A DNA stretch of 64,000 nucleotides from contig FMTX01000020.1 of assembly GCA_900100895.1 (NCBI GenBank), positions 1 through 64,000 of the forward strand, read 5' to 3'. A program made the translations under genes and the position numbers. The notes beneath the pieces are model-generated. The model did not search any database and was not told the DNA's origin. It worked only from the letters and a program-made list of their open reading frames with translations. This document shows, in pieces, positions 35,243 to 42,991 of this stretch. Every line of letters starts with the position of its first letter. Position 1 is the first letter of the stretch. This DNA is from Lachnospiraceae bacterium YSD2013. GTDB taxonomy: Bacteria > Bacillota > Clostridia > Lachnospirales > Lachnospiraceae.

Positions 35243-35256
35243 GATTGGAGGCGCGT

Positions 35257-36300
35257 ATGGATAAGAATCCTTTTGCAATCAATTTTGGCAAGGTTCCGTT
35301 ACAGTATATCAGCAGAGATATTGTGATAGATGAAATAGTCGATGAACTCAGTAGCGAGTATGTACAGAACCCGTGTTTCATGCTGACAGGTGCCAGAGGG
35401 AGCGGAAAAACGGTAACTATGACTGCTATAGAGAAGAAAATAAGTGAATCAAATGACTGGATTATTATTCGCTTAAATCCGGAGAGGAATATGCTTGAGA
35501 GCCTTGTTGCCAAGTTATATGACAGTAAGGAATATCTGACTAAATTTATTGACGCGAGCGTTAATCTTTCAAAGTTTGGTATCGGTGTAAGTCTGGCTTC
35601 AAAGCCTCCGATAGCAGATATAGAGTCTGCATTGGAGATTATACTGAAAGAAATCAAAAAGAAAAAGAAGAGATTGCTCGTCACTGTAGATGAGGCTTCA
35701 AACACCGCATATATGCGCGAGTTTGCAAGCAGCTTCCAGATAATGATCCGAGAAGATTTACCTATATATCTTATTATGGCCGGTTTGTATGAAAATATCA
35801 GAGGCATAGAGAATGAGAAGAATCTTACGTTTCTTTACCGAACACCTAAATATGAAATGGAACCACTTAACATTACTCTTATAGCTGACAGATATTCTAA
35901 AACCATGAAGTTGAGTTATGAACAGGCTATGGAATGCGCGCTTATTACTAAAGGGTATCCGTTTGCATATCAGGCGCTAGGCAAATATTTGTGGGAAGAT
36001 GATAAACATCAATTGAGTATTGAAATTCTGGCTAAATTGGATGATGCTTTGAGCCATTACGTATATTCGAAAATATGGTCTGAGCTTTCGCCAAAGGATA
36101 AGTGGTACATGTCCTTTATAGTGCAAAAAGAAAAAATGTCGGTTTCGGAAATTCTGGAATTGTCAAAGGAAAAGAAAAATGAGTTCTCTCAATATAGAGC
36201 ACGCCTAAGGGATAAAGGCTTAATAAATGCTGATTCTTATGGCGAGATTAGCTTCAGACTTCCCAGATTTGATGTTTTTGTAAAAAATACGCAGAGGTAA
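35257..36300 (+). CDS. AAA-family ATP-binding protein with C-terminal winged-helix-like region
   Basis: From ATG 35257 (GGAGG 6 bases upstream; a TTG at 35245 is less likely) the product is 347 residues. Walker A is TGARGSGKTVT (about 44-52) and Walker B is RLLVTVDEAS. A helical lid follows, then a region (YMSFIVQKEKMSVSEILELS...) like a winged helix. It resembles the stand-alone ORC/STAND-like ATPases common in anaerobic Firmicutes, whose roles are mostly unknown. The repeat array in its promoter suggests autoregulation or DNA binding. Confidence 0.78.
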   Translation: MDKNPFAINFGKVPLQYISRDIVIDEIVDELSSEYVQNPCFMLTGARGSGKTVTMTAIEKKISESNDWIIIRLNPERNMLESLVAKLYDSKEYLTKFIDASVNLSKFGIGVSLASKPPIADIESALEIILKEIKKKKKRLLVTVDEASNTAYMREFASSFQIMIREDLPIYLIMAGLYENIRGIENEKNLTFLYRTPKYEMEPLNITLIADRYSKTMKLSYEQAMECALITKGYPFAYQALGKYLWEDDKHQLSIEILAKLDDALSHYVYSKIWSELSPKDKWYMSFIVQKEKMSVSEILELSKEKKNEFSQYRARLRDKGLINADSYGEISFRLPRFDVFVKNTQR

Positions 36301-36310
36301 GAGGCTTATT

Positions 36311-36844
36311 ATGCTTAGATTAAGACCATTCAAACCCTGTGACGCTCAGTGCGTGGCACAGTGGTGCAAGGATAAAGATGTATATAACAAATGGGGCGGA
36401 ATGCTTATTGGTGAGTTCCCGCTTTCTGCTGATGACATTAATAAAGTGTACTTCGAGAAGAACGGACACTGCGAGGAACCCGACAATTTCTACCCGATGG
36501 TTGCTTTTGACGAAAGCGGTGTGGTAGGACATTTTATAATGCGATACATTCACGGCGATAATCGTGTGTTGAGATTTGGCTGGGTAATTGTGGATAACAC
36601 AAAGCGCGGCAAGAGAATCGGGCAGAATATGCTCTCGCTCGGCCTTAAGTATGCTTTTGAGATACTGGGAGTGGCGGAAGTTACTATAGGGGTGTTTGAA
36701 AATAACATTCCTGCGCGAAAGTGCTATACCTCTATCGGATTTCATGAATCACCCAATATCCCCGCTCATATGTCAGAAGTTGACGGTGAGCAGTGGAACA
36801 CACTTGAGTTAATTATCACAAAAGAAGAATTTGAAAAAGAATAA
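36311..36844 (+). CDS. GNAT-family N-acetyltransferase
   Basis: The 177-residue protein has the GNAT fold. LRLRPFKPCDAQCVAQWC is the N-terminal strand-helix and RGKRIGQNMLSLGLKYAF is the acetyl-CoA pyrophosphate loop. VFENNIPARKCYTSIGF is the C-terminal motif B. It resembles RimJ-like ribosomal or amino-acid acetyltransferases. The substrate is unknown. GAGG precedes the ATG. Confidence 0.85.
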   Translation: MLRLRPFKPCDAQCVAQWCKDKDVYNKWGGMLIGEFPLSADDINKVYFEKNGHCEEPDNFYPMVAFDESGVVGHFIMRYIHGDNRVLRFGWVIVDNTKRGKRIGQNMLSLGLKYAFEILGVAEVTIGVFENNIPARKCYTSIGFHESPNIPAHMSEVDGEQWNTLELIITKEEFEKE

Positions 36845-36852
36845 AAAAGTCC

Positions 36853-36884
36853 TTGACTCTGACGTTACGTAATAGTTTATGGTA
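36853..36884 (+). promoter_or_regulatory. MerR-type promoter and operator
   Basis: TTGACT (36853-36858) and TATGGT (36879-36884) are separated by 19 bases, the long spacer typical of MerR-activated promoters. The spacer holds the dyad ACTCTGACGT-T-ACGTAATAGT (8 of 10 pairs), so autoregulation by the next gene is likely. Confidence 0.72.
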
Positions 36885-36909
36885 TTATTACACGGAAGGG
36901 AGACAAGCC

Positions 36910-37638
36910 ATGATGACAGTTAATGAAGTGAGTAAGCTGACGGGAGTGAGTATACGCACACTGCAGTATTACGACAACATCGGGCTCTTAAAGCCGGCAG
37001 AGTACACGGAGTCCGGATATAGGCTGTATGACGATACGGCGTTAGAACGGTTGCAACAGATTTTACTGTTTAGAGAGCTGGAATTTCCCTTAAAGGAGAT
37101 TAAGGACATAATAGGAAGTTCGGACTTTGACCGCGCGAAAGCGTTAGATCAGCAGATAGAACTTCTGACATTAAAGAAAGAACATTTGGAGAACCTTATT
37201 TCTTTTGCCCGTGGACTGAAAAAGAAAGGAGCAAAAAATATGGATTTTTCAGCATTTGATACCGCCAAGATAGACGAATACGCTAAGAAAGCGAAGGAGC
37301 AGTGGGGTAACACCGCCGCATACAAAGAATACGAGAAGAAGGCGGAGGGACGTTCCAAGGAGGATACGGCGTCTGTGATGGAAGAGTTTATGGGAATCTT
37401 CGCCGAGTTCGGAAAGATAAAGGACAAGGCACCCGAATCGGCTGAGGCCCAGGCGATGGTGCAGAAGCTTAAGGATTATATCACTGAGCATTTCTATAAC
37501 TGTACCAATAATATTCTTGCGGGACTTGGAAAGGCTTATGCAAGCGGTAATGAGTTTACCGAGAATATCGATAAGGCAGGCGGAGTCGGAACGGCTTCTC
37601 TGGCAAGTAAGGCGATAGCGGTTTATTGCGGTAAGTAA
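36910..37638 (+). CDS. MerR-family regulator with TipAS-like drug-binding domain
   Basis: From ATG 36910 (AAGGGAGAC upstream) the product is 242 residues. The N-terminal 70 residues are a MerR winged helix (MTVNEVSKLTGVSIRTLQYYDNIG), followed by a dimerisation coiled coil. Residues about 110-242 resemble the TipAS domain (MDFSAFDTAKIDEYAKKAKE, HFYNCTNNILAGLGKAY), which binds thiopeptide-like antibiotics in TipA. It probably activates its own promoter on ligand binding. No resistance gene is adjacent. Confidence 0.88.
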   Translation: MMTVNEVSKLTGVSIRTLQYYDNIGLLKPAEYTESGYRLYDDTALERLQQILLFRELEFPLKEIKDIIGSSDFDRAKALDQQIELLTLKKEHLENLISFARGLKKKGAKNMDFSAFDTAKIDEYAKKAKEQWGNTAAYKEYEKKAEGRSKEDTASVMEEFMGIFAEFGKIKDKAPESAEAQAMVQKLKDYITEHFYNCTNNILAGLGKAYASGNEFTENIDKAGGVGTASLASKAIAVYCGK

Positions 37639-37648
37639 GAATTGAAAG

Positions 37649-37687
37649 GCAGACTGAACCAATAATATAGTTCAGCCTGCTTTTTTT
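37649..37687 (+). terminator. terminator of the MerR gene (GCAGACT-type stem, member F)
   Basis: GCAGACTGAAC (37649-37659) pairs with GTTCAGCCTGC (37670-37680) with one mismatch, followed by TTTTTTT. Confidence 0.85.
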
Positions 37688-37718
37688 ATGTTATGCTATT
37701 GTCAGTGAGGAAATTTTT

Positions 37719-38372
37719 ATGAAACACATAGATGCTGACGGAATTACATTTATAGAGCCGTTGTCTGGCACGGGCGAGTGGTATTACGGAATAGGCTACG
37801 AGCACGGCGACCTTTATGAGGCGGAAGAACTGTATAAGATGGGGGAGCCGGTTAAGGGCAGGAGCCTGGTGCTGGTGCATTATCCCGACGGAACCGTATA
37901 CAGACCGGTGCCCAAGGAAGAAGGAAAATATACTACGCCGCCGAAGTATTACGAGGGCGGAATATACTTAATTCGTGTGGACTTTCCGAGGGACATGATA
38001 GAGATTGTCAGATTCGATGAGAAGAGTCACGAGACGAGCGTTACGGCCGAGATTCCGCTTGATTCGGTTAAGGACTGCTACAATCTTAACCTTACTACGA
38101 AGCCGCTTACGATGACGAGGCAGTGTGTGGGCGACAATGATTTTGAGATTGTGTGGCCCGAGCGGGTGAGCTTTAAGATGGGTGACCACGATTCTTTCTT
38201 TTTACGTGACGGAGACAAGCTGTACTTTAGCCGGTGGCATGAGGAAGGCGACGGACCGGACTATAAGTATTGGGAAGAGATTGTGGTAAGGAATTTGGAG
38301 GGAGAAGTTACGGATGCTTTTCCCGGAGATATACAAATAATGCCAAACGGAGAGTTCTGGCATTTGAAATAA
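37719..38372 (+). CDS. unknown protein, beta-rich (217 aa)
   Basis: The protein starts MKHIDADGITFIEPLSG and is rich in short hydrophobic-charged strands and turns (YPDGTVYRPVPKEEG, PNGEFWHLK). It has no signal or membrane segment. GAGGAAA precedes the ATG. It is followed 30 bases later by a zinc-ribbon protein on the same strand, so the two may be co-transcribed. I do not recognise a family; the last residues look like a beta-propeller or WG-repeat style strand. Confidence 0.6.
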   Translation: MKHIDADGITFIEPLSGTGEWYYGIGYEHGDLYEAEELYKMGEPVKGRSLVLVHYPDGTVYRPVPKEEGKYTTPPKYYEGGIYLIRVDFPRDMIEIVRFDEKSHETSVTAEIPLDSVKDCYNLNLTTKPLTMTRQCVGDNDFEIVWPERVSFKMGDHDSFFLRDGDKLYFSRWHEEGDGPDYKYWEEIVVRNLEGEVTDAFPGDIQIMPNGEFWHLK

Positions 38373-38402
38373 AAAGGGAATTGGATTTAAGGAGGAATAG
38401 TT

Positions 38403-38906
38403 ATGGCTTTACCTGAAAGAATTCACAGGAAAACAGATGAAACGGATTATGTATTGGTAGATGACGAAGGCAATGAAGTGAAAAAGAGCCTTTACAAACA
38501 TTGGTATGCCGGCAAGCGGTATGCTATGATTTGGGAGACTAAGTATTCGCCTTTGGAGACTCCTACGGTTTATGAGGAGCCGAATGACGACGATCACTTT
38601 TTCATGATTCATGATGATAAGCTTATAGGTGAAATTGCCGATGATTTTTGGAAAGCTGTGTCACAGCCCCTTCAGACCGATGGGCCGGCGTGGTATTACG
38701 AGAACAAACGCCCTGATATCGGATCTATGGAGCCTGTTAAGAACTTCATGGGCATAAGCGGGTTAAATATGATGATGGGTGAAGAACCCAAGAAAATCGA
38801 GCGCCCCAAGAACATCATACACGACGACGGGACATGGACCTGCGTGACCTGCAATCACATCAACAGCGGCAGATTCTGCTCGGAGTGCGGATATCCCAAG
38901 GAATAA
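38403..38906 (+). CDS. protein with C-terminal zinc ribbon, unknown function
   Basis: The 167-residue protein has an N-terminal segment (TDYVLVDDEGNEVKKSLY) that recalls short DUF1292-like proteins. A central acidic part follows, then a C-terminal zinc ribbon WTCVTCNHINSGRFCSECGY (two CxxC pairs). Such ribbons mediate protein or nucleic acid contacts. AAGGAGG precedes the ATG. The N-terminal motif recurs at the start of the large GH25 protein at 47990. Confidence 0.65.
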   Translation: MALPERIHRKTDETDYVLVDDEGNEVKKSLYKHWYAGKRYAMIWETKYSPLETPTVYEEPNDDDHFFMIHDDKLIGEIADDFWKAVSQPLQTDGPAWYYENKRPDIGSMEPVKNFMGISGLNMMMGEEPKKIERPKNIIHDDGTWTCVTCNHINSGRFCSECGYPKE

Positions 38907-38935
38907 AAGCGCAGCAAGTGACAAAAGAATAAATA

Positions 38936-38986
38936 AGTGTAAAGCAGACTCAAATTAGTGTAATGGCGGGTCTGCTTTTTCTTTTG
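38936..38986 (+). terminator. terminator, GCAGACTC family member C
   Basis: AAGCAGACTC (38942-38951) pairs with GGGTCTGCTT (38968-38977), followed by T-rich sequence and TTCTTTTG. AGTGTA occurs at 38936 and 38957, 21 bases apart. Confidence 0.8.
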
Positions 38987-39034
38987 CACTAATATGTAGA
39001 CTGTAAAGGGATGTTAGATAGAAGGGAGCCGATA

Positions 39035-39247
39035 ATGAGAATGAGTAAGTATGAACCTTTGTGGGAATATGTCAAAGAAAACGGGGAAAGCCGTCTTGTA
39101 ATGACTTACGAAGAGGCTGAAAACGTGCTGAATTTCCCTATTGAGCATTCTTTCCTGACTTATAAGAAGGAATTGCAGAATTACGGGTACGAGGTAAAGA
39201 AGATTTCCATGAAAGACGAAAGGATACTGTTTGAAAAGATAAGTTAG
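39035..39247 (+). CDS. small conserved-type protein (70 aa)
   Basis: ATG 39035 follows AAGGGAG by 7 bases; an ATG at 39011 in frame lies before the ribosome site. The protein reads MRMSKYEPLWEYVKENGESR and then a FPIEHSFLTYKKEL segment and ends KDERILFEKIS. This is the pattern of small stand-alone domains of unknown function (YEPLW...PIDHSFL...YGY type) often found beside regulators or methyltransferases. Function unknown. Confidence 0.65.
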   Translation: MRMSKYEPLWEYVKENGESRLVMTYEEAENVLNFPIEHSFLTYKKELQNYGYEVKKISMKDERILFEKIS

Positions 39248-39326
39248 CGGTGCGATTCTACTTTGAGTAGGTAGCGTGTGGCTGCTATCTGTCTTATCGT
39301 AACGGTATCGGAAGGAGGCGGTAATC

Positions 39327-40202
39327 ATGGATAATACAACAGCTAAGGTGAGTTGCTTTGCAAGAGCATATCACTACAAGAACAACACAACACACATTTT
39401 CGCAGACAGCTGTGCGCAGAAGATTCTCGGCGAGGAATATGCTCAGATAGCGGAGAGCATGGCGCAGGGAATTAACTTCTTTATGCCCGGGTTCAAAGGA
39501 AGCAAAGAGGACGGCCTTAGGTTAATCGTGGACAACCAATTGTCACCTTCGGTGCTCGGAAGGAGTGCTTTCTGCGAAAGAAAGCTTTCCGAAGCTGAGG
39601 CCGACGGTTGCAGGCAGTATGTACTCTTTGCGGCAGGGTATGATACTTATGCCTTGAGAAACACAGATGCATCGGTTAAAGTTTATGAGCTCGATTTGCC
39701 TGAAATGGTTGAAGACAAAAGAAGCAGAATGGGAAAATTGGGGAAGGAATCGAGCGCGACGTATGTACGCTGTAATCTGGCGGAAGAAACCTGGCCGGAC
39801 AAGCTTTTGGAAAAGGGCTTTAAAGAAACGGATAGAGCCTTCGGAAGCCTGCTCGGAATCAGCTACTATCTTGAAAAAGAAGAATGGGAGAGACTGTTAC
39901 GCAGTGTAGCAGGCATTACGCCGAAGGGGTCGAAGATATGCTTTGATTATCCTTTGGCTCAGGAGAGTAAAGAAACTATAGTAAATAAGGCACTTGCAAG
40001 CGGTGCCGGTGAGCGTATGAAAGCGCTGTACACGGAGGCGGGTATGCGTGTTCTTTTGACGGAGTGCGGATTCAGAGTGACGGAGCATCTTGAGGCTTCG
40101 GATATGACGGAGGAGTACTTCACGGATTATAACAAGAATACGCCGGAACATCCGATGAAGGCACCGGAGGGCATAGCCTATGTGCTTGCGGTAAGAATGT
40201 AA
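39327..40202 (+). CDS. class I SAM methyltransferase, leucine carboxyl methyltransferase-like
   Basis: The 291-residue protein has the LCM/PPM-type pattern. These methylate carboxylates or small molecules. SARAYHYKNN-like start and CRQYVLFAAGYDTYALR (SAM motif I) are followed by VYELDLPEMVEDKRSRM, the acidic loop binding SAM ribose. ISYYLEKEEWERLL follows. The substrate is unknown. GAAGGAGGCGG precedes the ATG. It stands alone between two short intergenic stretches. Confidence 0.82.
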   Translation: MDNTTAKVSCFARAYHYKNNTTHIFADSCAQKILGEEYAQIAESMAQGINFFMPGFKGSKEDGLRLIVDNQLSPSVLGRSAFCERKLSEAEADGCRQYVLFAAGYDTYALRNTDASVKVYELDLPEMVEDKRSRMGKLGKESSATYVRCNLAEETWPDKLLEKGFKETDRAFGSLLGISYYLEKEEWERLLRSVAGITPKGSKICFDYPLAQESKETIVNKALASGAGERMKALYTEAGMRVLLTECGFRVTEHLEASDMTEEYFTDYNKNTPEHPMKAPEGIAYVLAVRM

Positions 40203-40226
40203 TCGGTACCGATATAATCAACATCT

Positions 40227-40387
40227 CTTCACTATCGACTTGATGCACTGCAAGGAACCGATAAGGCCTCCAGGAGACCCTCGGCGGGCAGCAATCATTA
40301 TCAAGGGCGGTAAGATTGCGCTTGCGTACAATATAGTTGTTAAATATCTATTAAGCAGACTCTATTTCGGTGAAATGAGTCTGCTTA
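40227..40387 (+). pseudogene. internally deleted Nudix hydrolase remnant with its terminator
   Basis: Bases about 40227-40335 align by eye with the first 130 bases of the intact Nudix gene at 40891. ATCGACTT, then AGGAGACCCTCGGC and the ATCATTATCAAGGGCGGTAA stretch are clear matches, with small shifts that break the frame. Read across the shift it gives RRPS and then AIIIKGGKIALAY, against RRPSARAIIIKGDKIALVY in the intact protein. The hairpin right after (40352-40387) resembles the intact gene's terminator. Confidence 0.72.
40352..40387 (+). terminator. hairpin of the remnant, GCAGACTC family member D
   Basis: TAAGCAGACTC (40352-40362) pairs perfectly with GAGTCTGCTTA (40377-40387), with an inner ATTTC/GAAAT stem. 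The U tract is lost. Confidence 0.6.
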
Positions 40388-40390
40388 TAG

Positions 40391-40398
40391 TGTATAAT
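40391..40398 (+). promoter_or_regulatory. -10 box of the GNAT-Nudix pair
   Basis: A TATAAT hexamer at 40393-40398 directly follows the remnant hairpin and overlaps an unused ATG at 40397. Confidence 0.5.
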
Positions 40399-40429
40399 GA
40401 CGAAAGATGATTATTTGGGGAGAAGAGAA

Positions 40430-40876
40430 ATGGTGGTCTTTAAAAGAGTCAGCGTGGAGTCACAGGACGCGGTAACGCTGCTTAATGAGTTAAACGATAC
40501 GCTTATGGGAATTCTGGGGCACAACGGCACCATGCATGTGTGCATGGACGATTTCAAGCTTGAGAGAGCGTTCTTTCTGATAGGCTATGATGCGGACGAA
40601 CCGATGTGCTGTGCAGGAGTTCGCCGCATGGATGATAAGACCGGCGAGATTAAACGTGTCTACGCAAGAGAGAATAAAAAGGGGCTTGGTGCCGCTTTGA
40701 TGAGAGCTTTGGAGAAAGAAGCCCGCGTGGAAGGCTATGAGCGACTGGCTCTTGAGTGTCGCGCAGGCAATACGCATGCAATAGAATTTTACAAAAGAAA
40801 CGGTTACATCGTGTGCGACAGTTACCCGCCATACGACGAGGAAGACGATGCGGTGTGCCTTGATAAGAAATTGTAA
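40430..40876 (+). CDS. GNAT-family N-acetyltransferase
   Basis: The 148-residue protein starts at ATG 40430, preceded by GGGGAGAAGAG; the upstream ATG at 40397 lies within the -10 box. Acetyl-CoA loop ENKKGLGAALMRALEKEA and motif B AIEFYKRNGYIVCDSY are clear. KRVYARENKKGLG is typical of small amino-acid or amine acetyltransferases. It is followed 14 bases later by a Nudix gene, with which it forms an operon. Confidence 0.85.
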   Translation: MVVFKRVSVESQDAVTLLNELNDTLMGILGHNGTMHVCMDDFKLERAFFLIGYDADEPMCCAGVRRMDDKTGEIKRVYARENKKGLGAALMRALEKEARVEGYERLALECRAGNTHAIEFYKRNGYIVCDSYPPYDEEDDAVCLDKKL

Positions 40877-40890
40877 GAACGGGGGGCAAT

Positions 40891-41403
40891 ATGGAGAAGC
40901 TTTTTACAATCGACTTAAAAGACTATAACGAAGACGACCGGGTATTCAGGCGCCCTTCGGCCAGAGCAATTATCATAAAGGGCGATAAGATAGCGCTTGT
41001 GTACAGCAAGGTTGAGAAGTATTACAAGTTCCCGGGCGGAGGCATTCACGACGATGAGGACAAGAGAGAAGCTCTTATCCGAGAAGTTAGGGAAGAAGTC
41101 GGCATGGTGGTTAAGCCCGAGACCATTAAAGAGTTCGGAAGCGTCTTAAGACGTCAGAAGGGCAAGGAAGAAGGAGTAATCTTCGAGCAGGAGAACTATT
41201 ACTACTTCTGCGAGACTGAGGATGAACTGGTAAGCCAGGAACTCGATGAGTACGAGAAAGAAGCGGAGTTCGAGCTTAGAATCGTGCCGATAGATGAAGC
41301 CATCGCTGCCAATGAAGCATACAAAAGCAAGGATTCTTTCAATCCCGTGATGATAAAGCGGGAGTGCCGCGTGCTTAGAATGATAAAGGAAACCTTAAAT
41401 TAA
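40891..41403 (+). CDS. Nudix hydrolase
   Basis: The 170-residue protein has a Nudix box starting at GGGIHDDEDKREALIREV and continuing REEVGMV (GX5EX7REUXEEXGU). It hydrolyses a nucleoside diphosphate linked to another group; the substrate is not predictable. GGGGGGC precedes the ATG. A broken copy of its 5' end lies 650 bases upstream. Confidence 0.88.
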   Translation: MEKLFTIDLKDYNEDDRVFRRPSARAIIIKGDKIALVYSKVEKYYKFPGGGIHDDEDKREALIREVREEVGMVVKPETIKEFGSVLRRQKGKEEGVIFEQENYYYFCETEDELVSQELDEYEKEAEFELRIVPIDEAIAANEAYKSKDSFNPVMIKRECRVLRMIKETLN

Positions 41404-41450
41404 GTGTACAGCAGACCTGAATCGGTGTGATTTAGGTCTGTTTTCTTTTG
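41403..41450 (+). terminator. Nudix terminator, GCAGACTC family member E
   Basis: A 12-bp stem (41412-41423 with 41429-41440, one G-U pair) is followed by TTTT and TTCTTTTG. AGTGTA (41403) and GGTGTG (41424) are 21 bases apart. Confidence 0.82.
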
Positions 41451-41487
41451 CCGTGGTAAGCTGTCCTAAGGCTATGGAGGTGAAAGA

Positions 41488-41889
41488 ATGATAGTATCGA
41501 CAGTAAAAGAAGTGTTTCCAAACAATATAAGAGAAGTCTGGGATGTGGTGACGTCGCTTGATAAGTATGCCTGGAGAAGCGATATCGCCAAGATTGATAT
41601 AATAAACAGCAAACAGTTTGTGGAATACTCAATGGATGGGACTCCCACATATTTCAGCGTAACGGCCATAGAACCACTTAAACGTTGGGAATTTGACATG
41701 GGAAACAAAAATATGGAAGGACACTGGATTGGCGAATTTTCCTACAAGTATGGAAGAACCACAGTGGAATTTACCGAGGAGATAAGGGTAAAGAAGTGGT
41801 ATTTGAAGCCTTTTGCAAGGTTGTATTTGTCGCGAATGCAGGAAATGTATATGCATGACTTGAGAAAGGCGCTGCATCACCCGGTTTAA
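41488..41889 (+). CDS. SRPBCC-fold ligand-binding protein
   Basis: The 133-residue protein has the START/SRPBCC pattern: VKEVFPNNIREVWDVVTSLD, YFSVTAIEPLKRWEFDM and GRTTVEFTEEIRVKKW, then a C-terminal helix (RMQEMYMHDLRKAL). These small barrels bind hydrophobic ligands. The ligand is unknown. GGAGGTGAAAG precedes the ATG. It is a single-gene unit convergent with the LysR gene. Confidence 0.78.
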   Translation: MIVSTVKEVFPNNIREVWDVVTSLDKYAWRSDIAKIDIINSKQFVEYSMDGTPTYFSVTAIEPLKRWEFDMGNKNMEGHWIGEFSYKYGRTTVEFTEEIRVKKWYLKPFARLYLSRMQEMYMHDLRKALHHPV

Positions 41890-41939
41890 CGGCAGAGGGC
41901 TTTATCTTGGGCCTGATTTTACGCTAAAGACCCGTGCGG

Positions 41940-42845
41940 TTACACGAGCCCTTTCAAAATATCTATGTAATTTAAAGTCAGCTGCGACGGGTGAATGGTG
42001 CCCGGCAAAATGTAGCCGATTTCCATATAGTCATCTACTTCAAGCGGCCTCGCAATTATGTTGGGGCCGTTTAATTCTTCACTGATTACGCCGCTACAGA
42101 TGGTGTAGCCGTTAAGGCCTATGAGCATGTTAAAGAGGGTGGCACGGTCGCATACCACAAGCTCTTTGTCACAGTCGGCGGTACTCAAGATTTCCTCGGA
42201 AAAATAAAATGAATTGTGGCTGCCCTGTTCATATGAAAGGCGTGGGTAGAGCTTTAGGTCGTTAAGCGTCAGTTTCTTTTTCCAAGCAAGAGGGTTGCCC
42301 TTGCCGATGAAGACGTGGGGCTTAGCTATGAAAAGTGTGTTAAAAGAAAGATTGTTGTCGCGGAGGGTCTTTCTGATGACGGTCTCATTGAACTTGTTAA
42401 GGTAGAGTATGCCTATCTCGCTGCGAAGGTGCGCTACGTCGTCGATTATGTCGTAGGTTTGGGTCTCGCGCATGTGAAACTCGTATTTGCCGCCGCCCTG
42501 CTCCTTAATGAGGCGTACGAAGGCTTCGACGACAAAAGAATAATGCTGTGAGGACACACAGAATCTTTGCTTGCCGACGGCTTTGCCGGTGTATCGCTCT
42601 TCGATAAGATCGGCCTGCTCTAAGACCTGTCTTGCGTATCCTAAGAATTCATCTCCGTCGGGGGTGAGTTCAATTCCCTTGTTGGAACGGGTAAATATAG
42701 TGATGCCGTATTCTTTTTCCAGTTCGTGAATGGCGGATGTGAGGGAAGGCTGGGCGATGAAGAGCTTGCGCGCGGCTTCGGTCATGTTGCCGGTTTCTGC
42801 GACGGTTACGGCGTATTGGAGTTGTTTGAGCGTCATGGCGGGCAC
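41940..42845 (-). CDS. LysR-family transcription regulator
   Basis: The 301-residue protein has an N-terminal winged helix (MTLKQLQYAVTVAETGNMTE, FIAQPSLTSAIHELEKEYG) and a periplasmic-binding-like effector domain. It is transcribed divergently from the methionine-synthase-like gene at 42992, the usual layout for a LysR regulator and its target. The effector is probably a methionine-pathway metabolite such as homocysteine, which is inference from the target. Confidence 0.9.
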   Translation of the reverse strand: MPAMTLKQLQYAVTVAETGNMTEAARKLFIAQPSLTSAIHELEKEYGITIFTRSNKGIELTPDGDEFLGYARQVLEQADLIEERYTGKAVGKQRFCVSSQHYSFVVEAFVRLIKEQGGGKYEFHMRETQTYDIIDDVAHLRSEIGILYLNKFNETVIRKTLRDNNLSFNTLFIAKPHVFIGKGNPLAWKKKLTLNDLKLYPRLSYEQGSHNSFYFSEEILSTADCDKELVVCDRATLFNMLIGLNGYTICSGVISEELNGPNIIARPLEVDDYMEIGYILPGTIHPSQLTLNYIDILKGLV

Positions 42846-42884
42846 CTCGTTAAAATAGAATCTGATGTGATTGTAGCATGCACG

Positions 42885-42899
42885 ATAGAAAAAATCTAT
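42885..42899. promoter_or_regulatory. candidate LysR binding site in the divergent region
   Basis: ATAGA-AAAAA-TCTAT is a perfect dyad resembling the ATAG...CTAT methionine boxes of MtaR/MetR-type LysR regulators. It lies about 65 bases before the expected start of the 42992 transcript. Confidence 0.5.
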
Positions 42900-42922
42900 G
42901 GAGAAGGCGTAATTAAATATAT

Positions 42923-42951
42923 TTTACCTAGTGATTAGGTAGGTCTATAAT
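42923..42951 (+). promoter_or_regulatory. promoter of the methionine-synthase-like gene with overlapping dyad
   Basis: TTTACC (42923-42928), a 17-base spacer, then TATAAT (42946-42951). A perfect dyad TACCTA-N5-TAGGTA (42925-42941) overlaps the -35 and spacer. Confidence 0.65.
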
Positions 42952-42991
42952 CCCTCTCAAGACACAAAGGAAAACGAGAGGAGATACAGGA

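Noticed and set aside
36311-36745. Minus-strand frame of about 140 codons opposite the GNAT gene
   Set aside because: The plus strand encodes an acetyltransferase with clear motifs; the minus frame has no start signal or motif.
40397-40429. Upstream ATG of the GNAT gene
   Set aside because: It lies inside the TATAAT -10 box and has no ribosome site; ATG 40430 is better placed.
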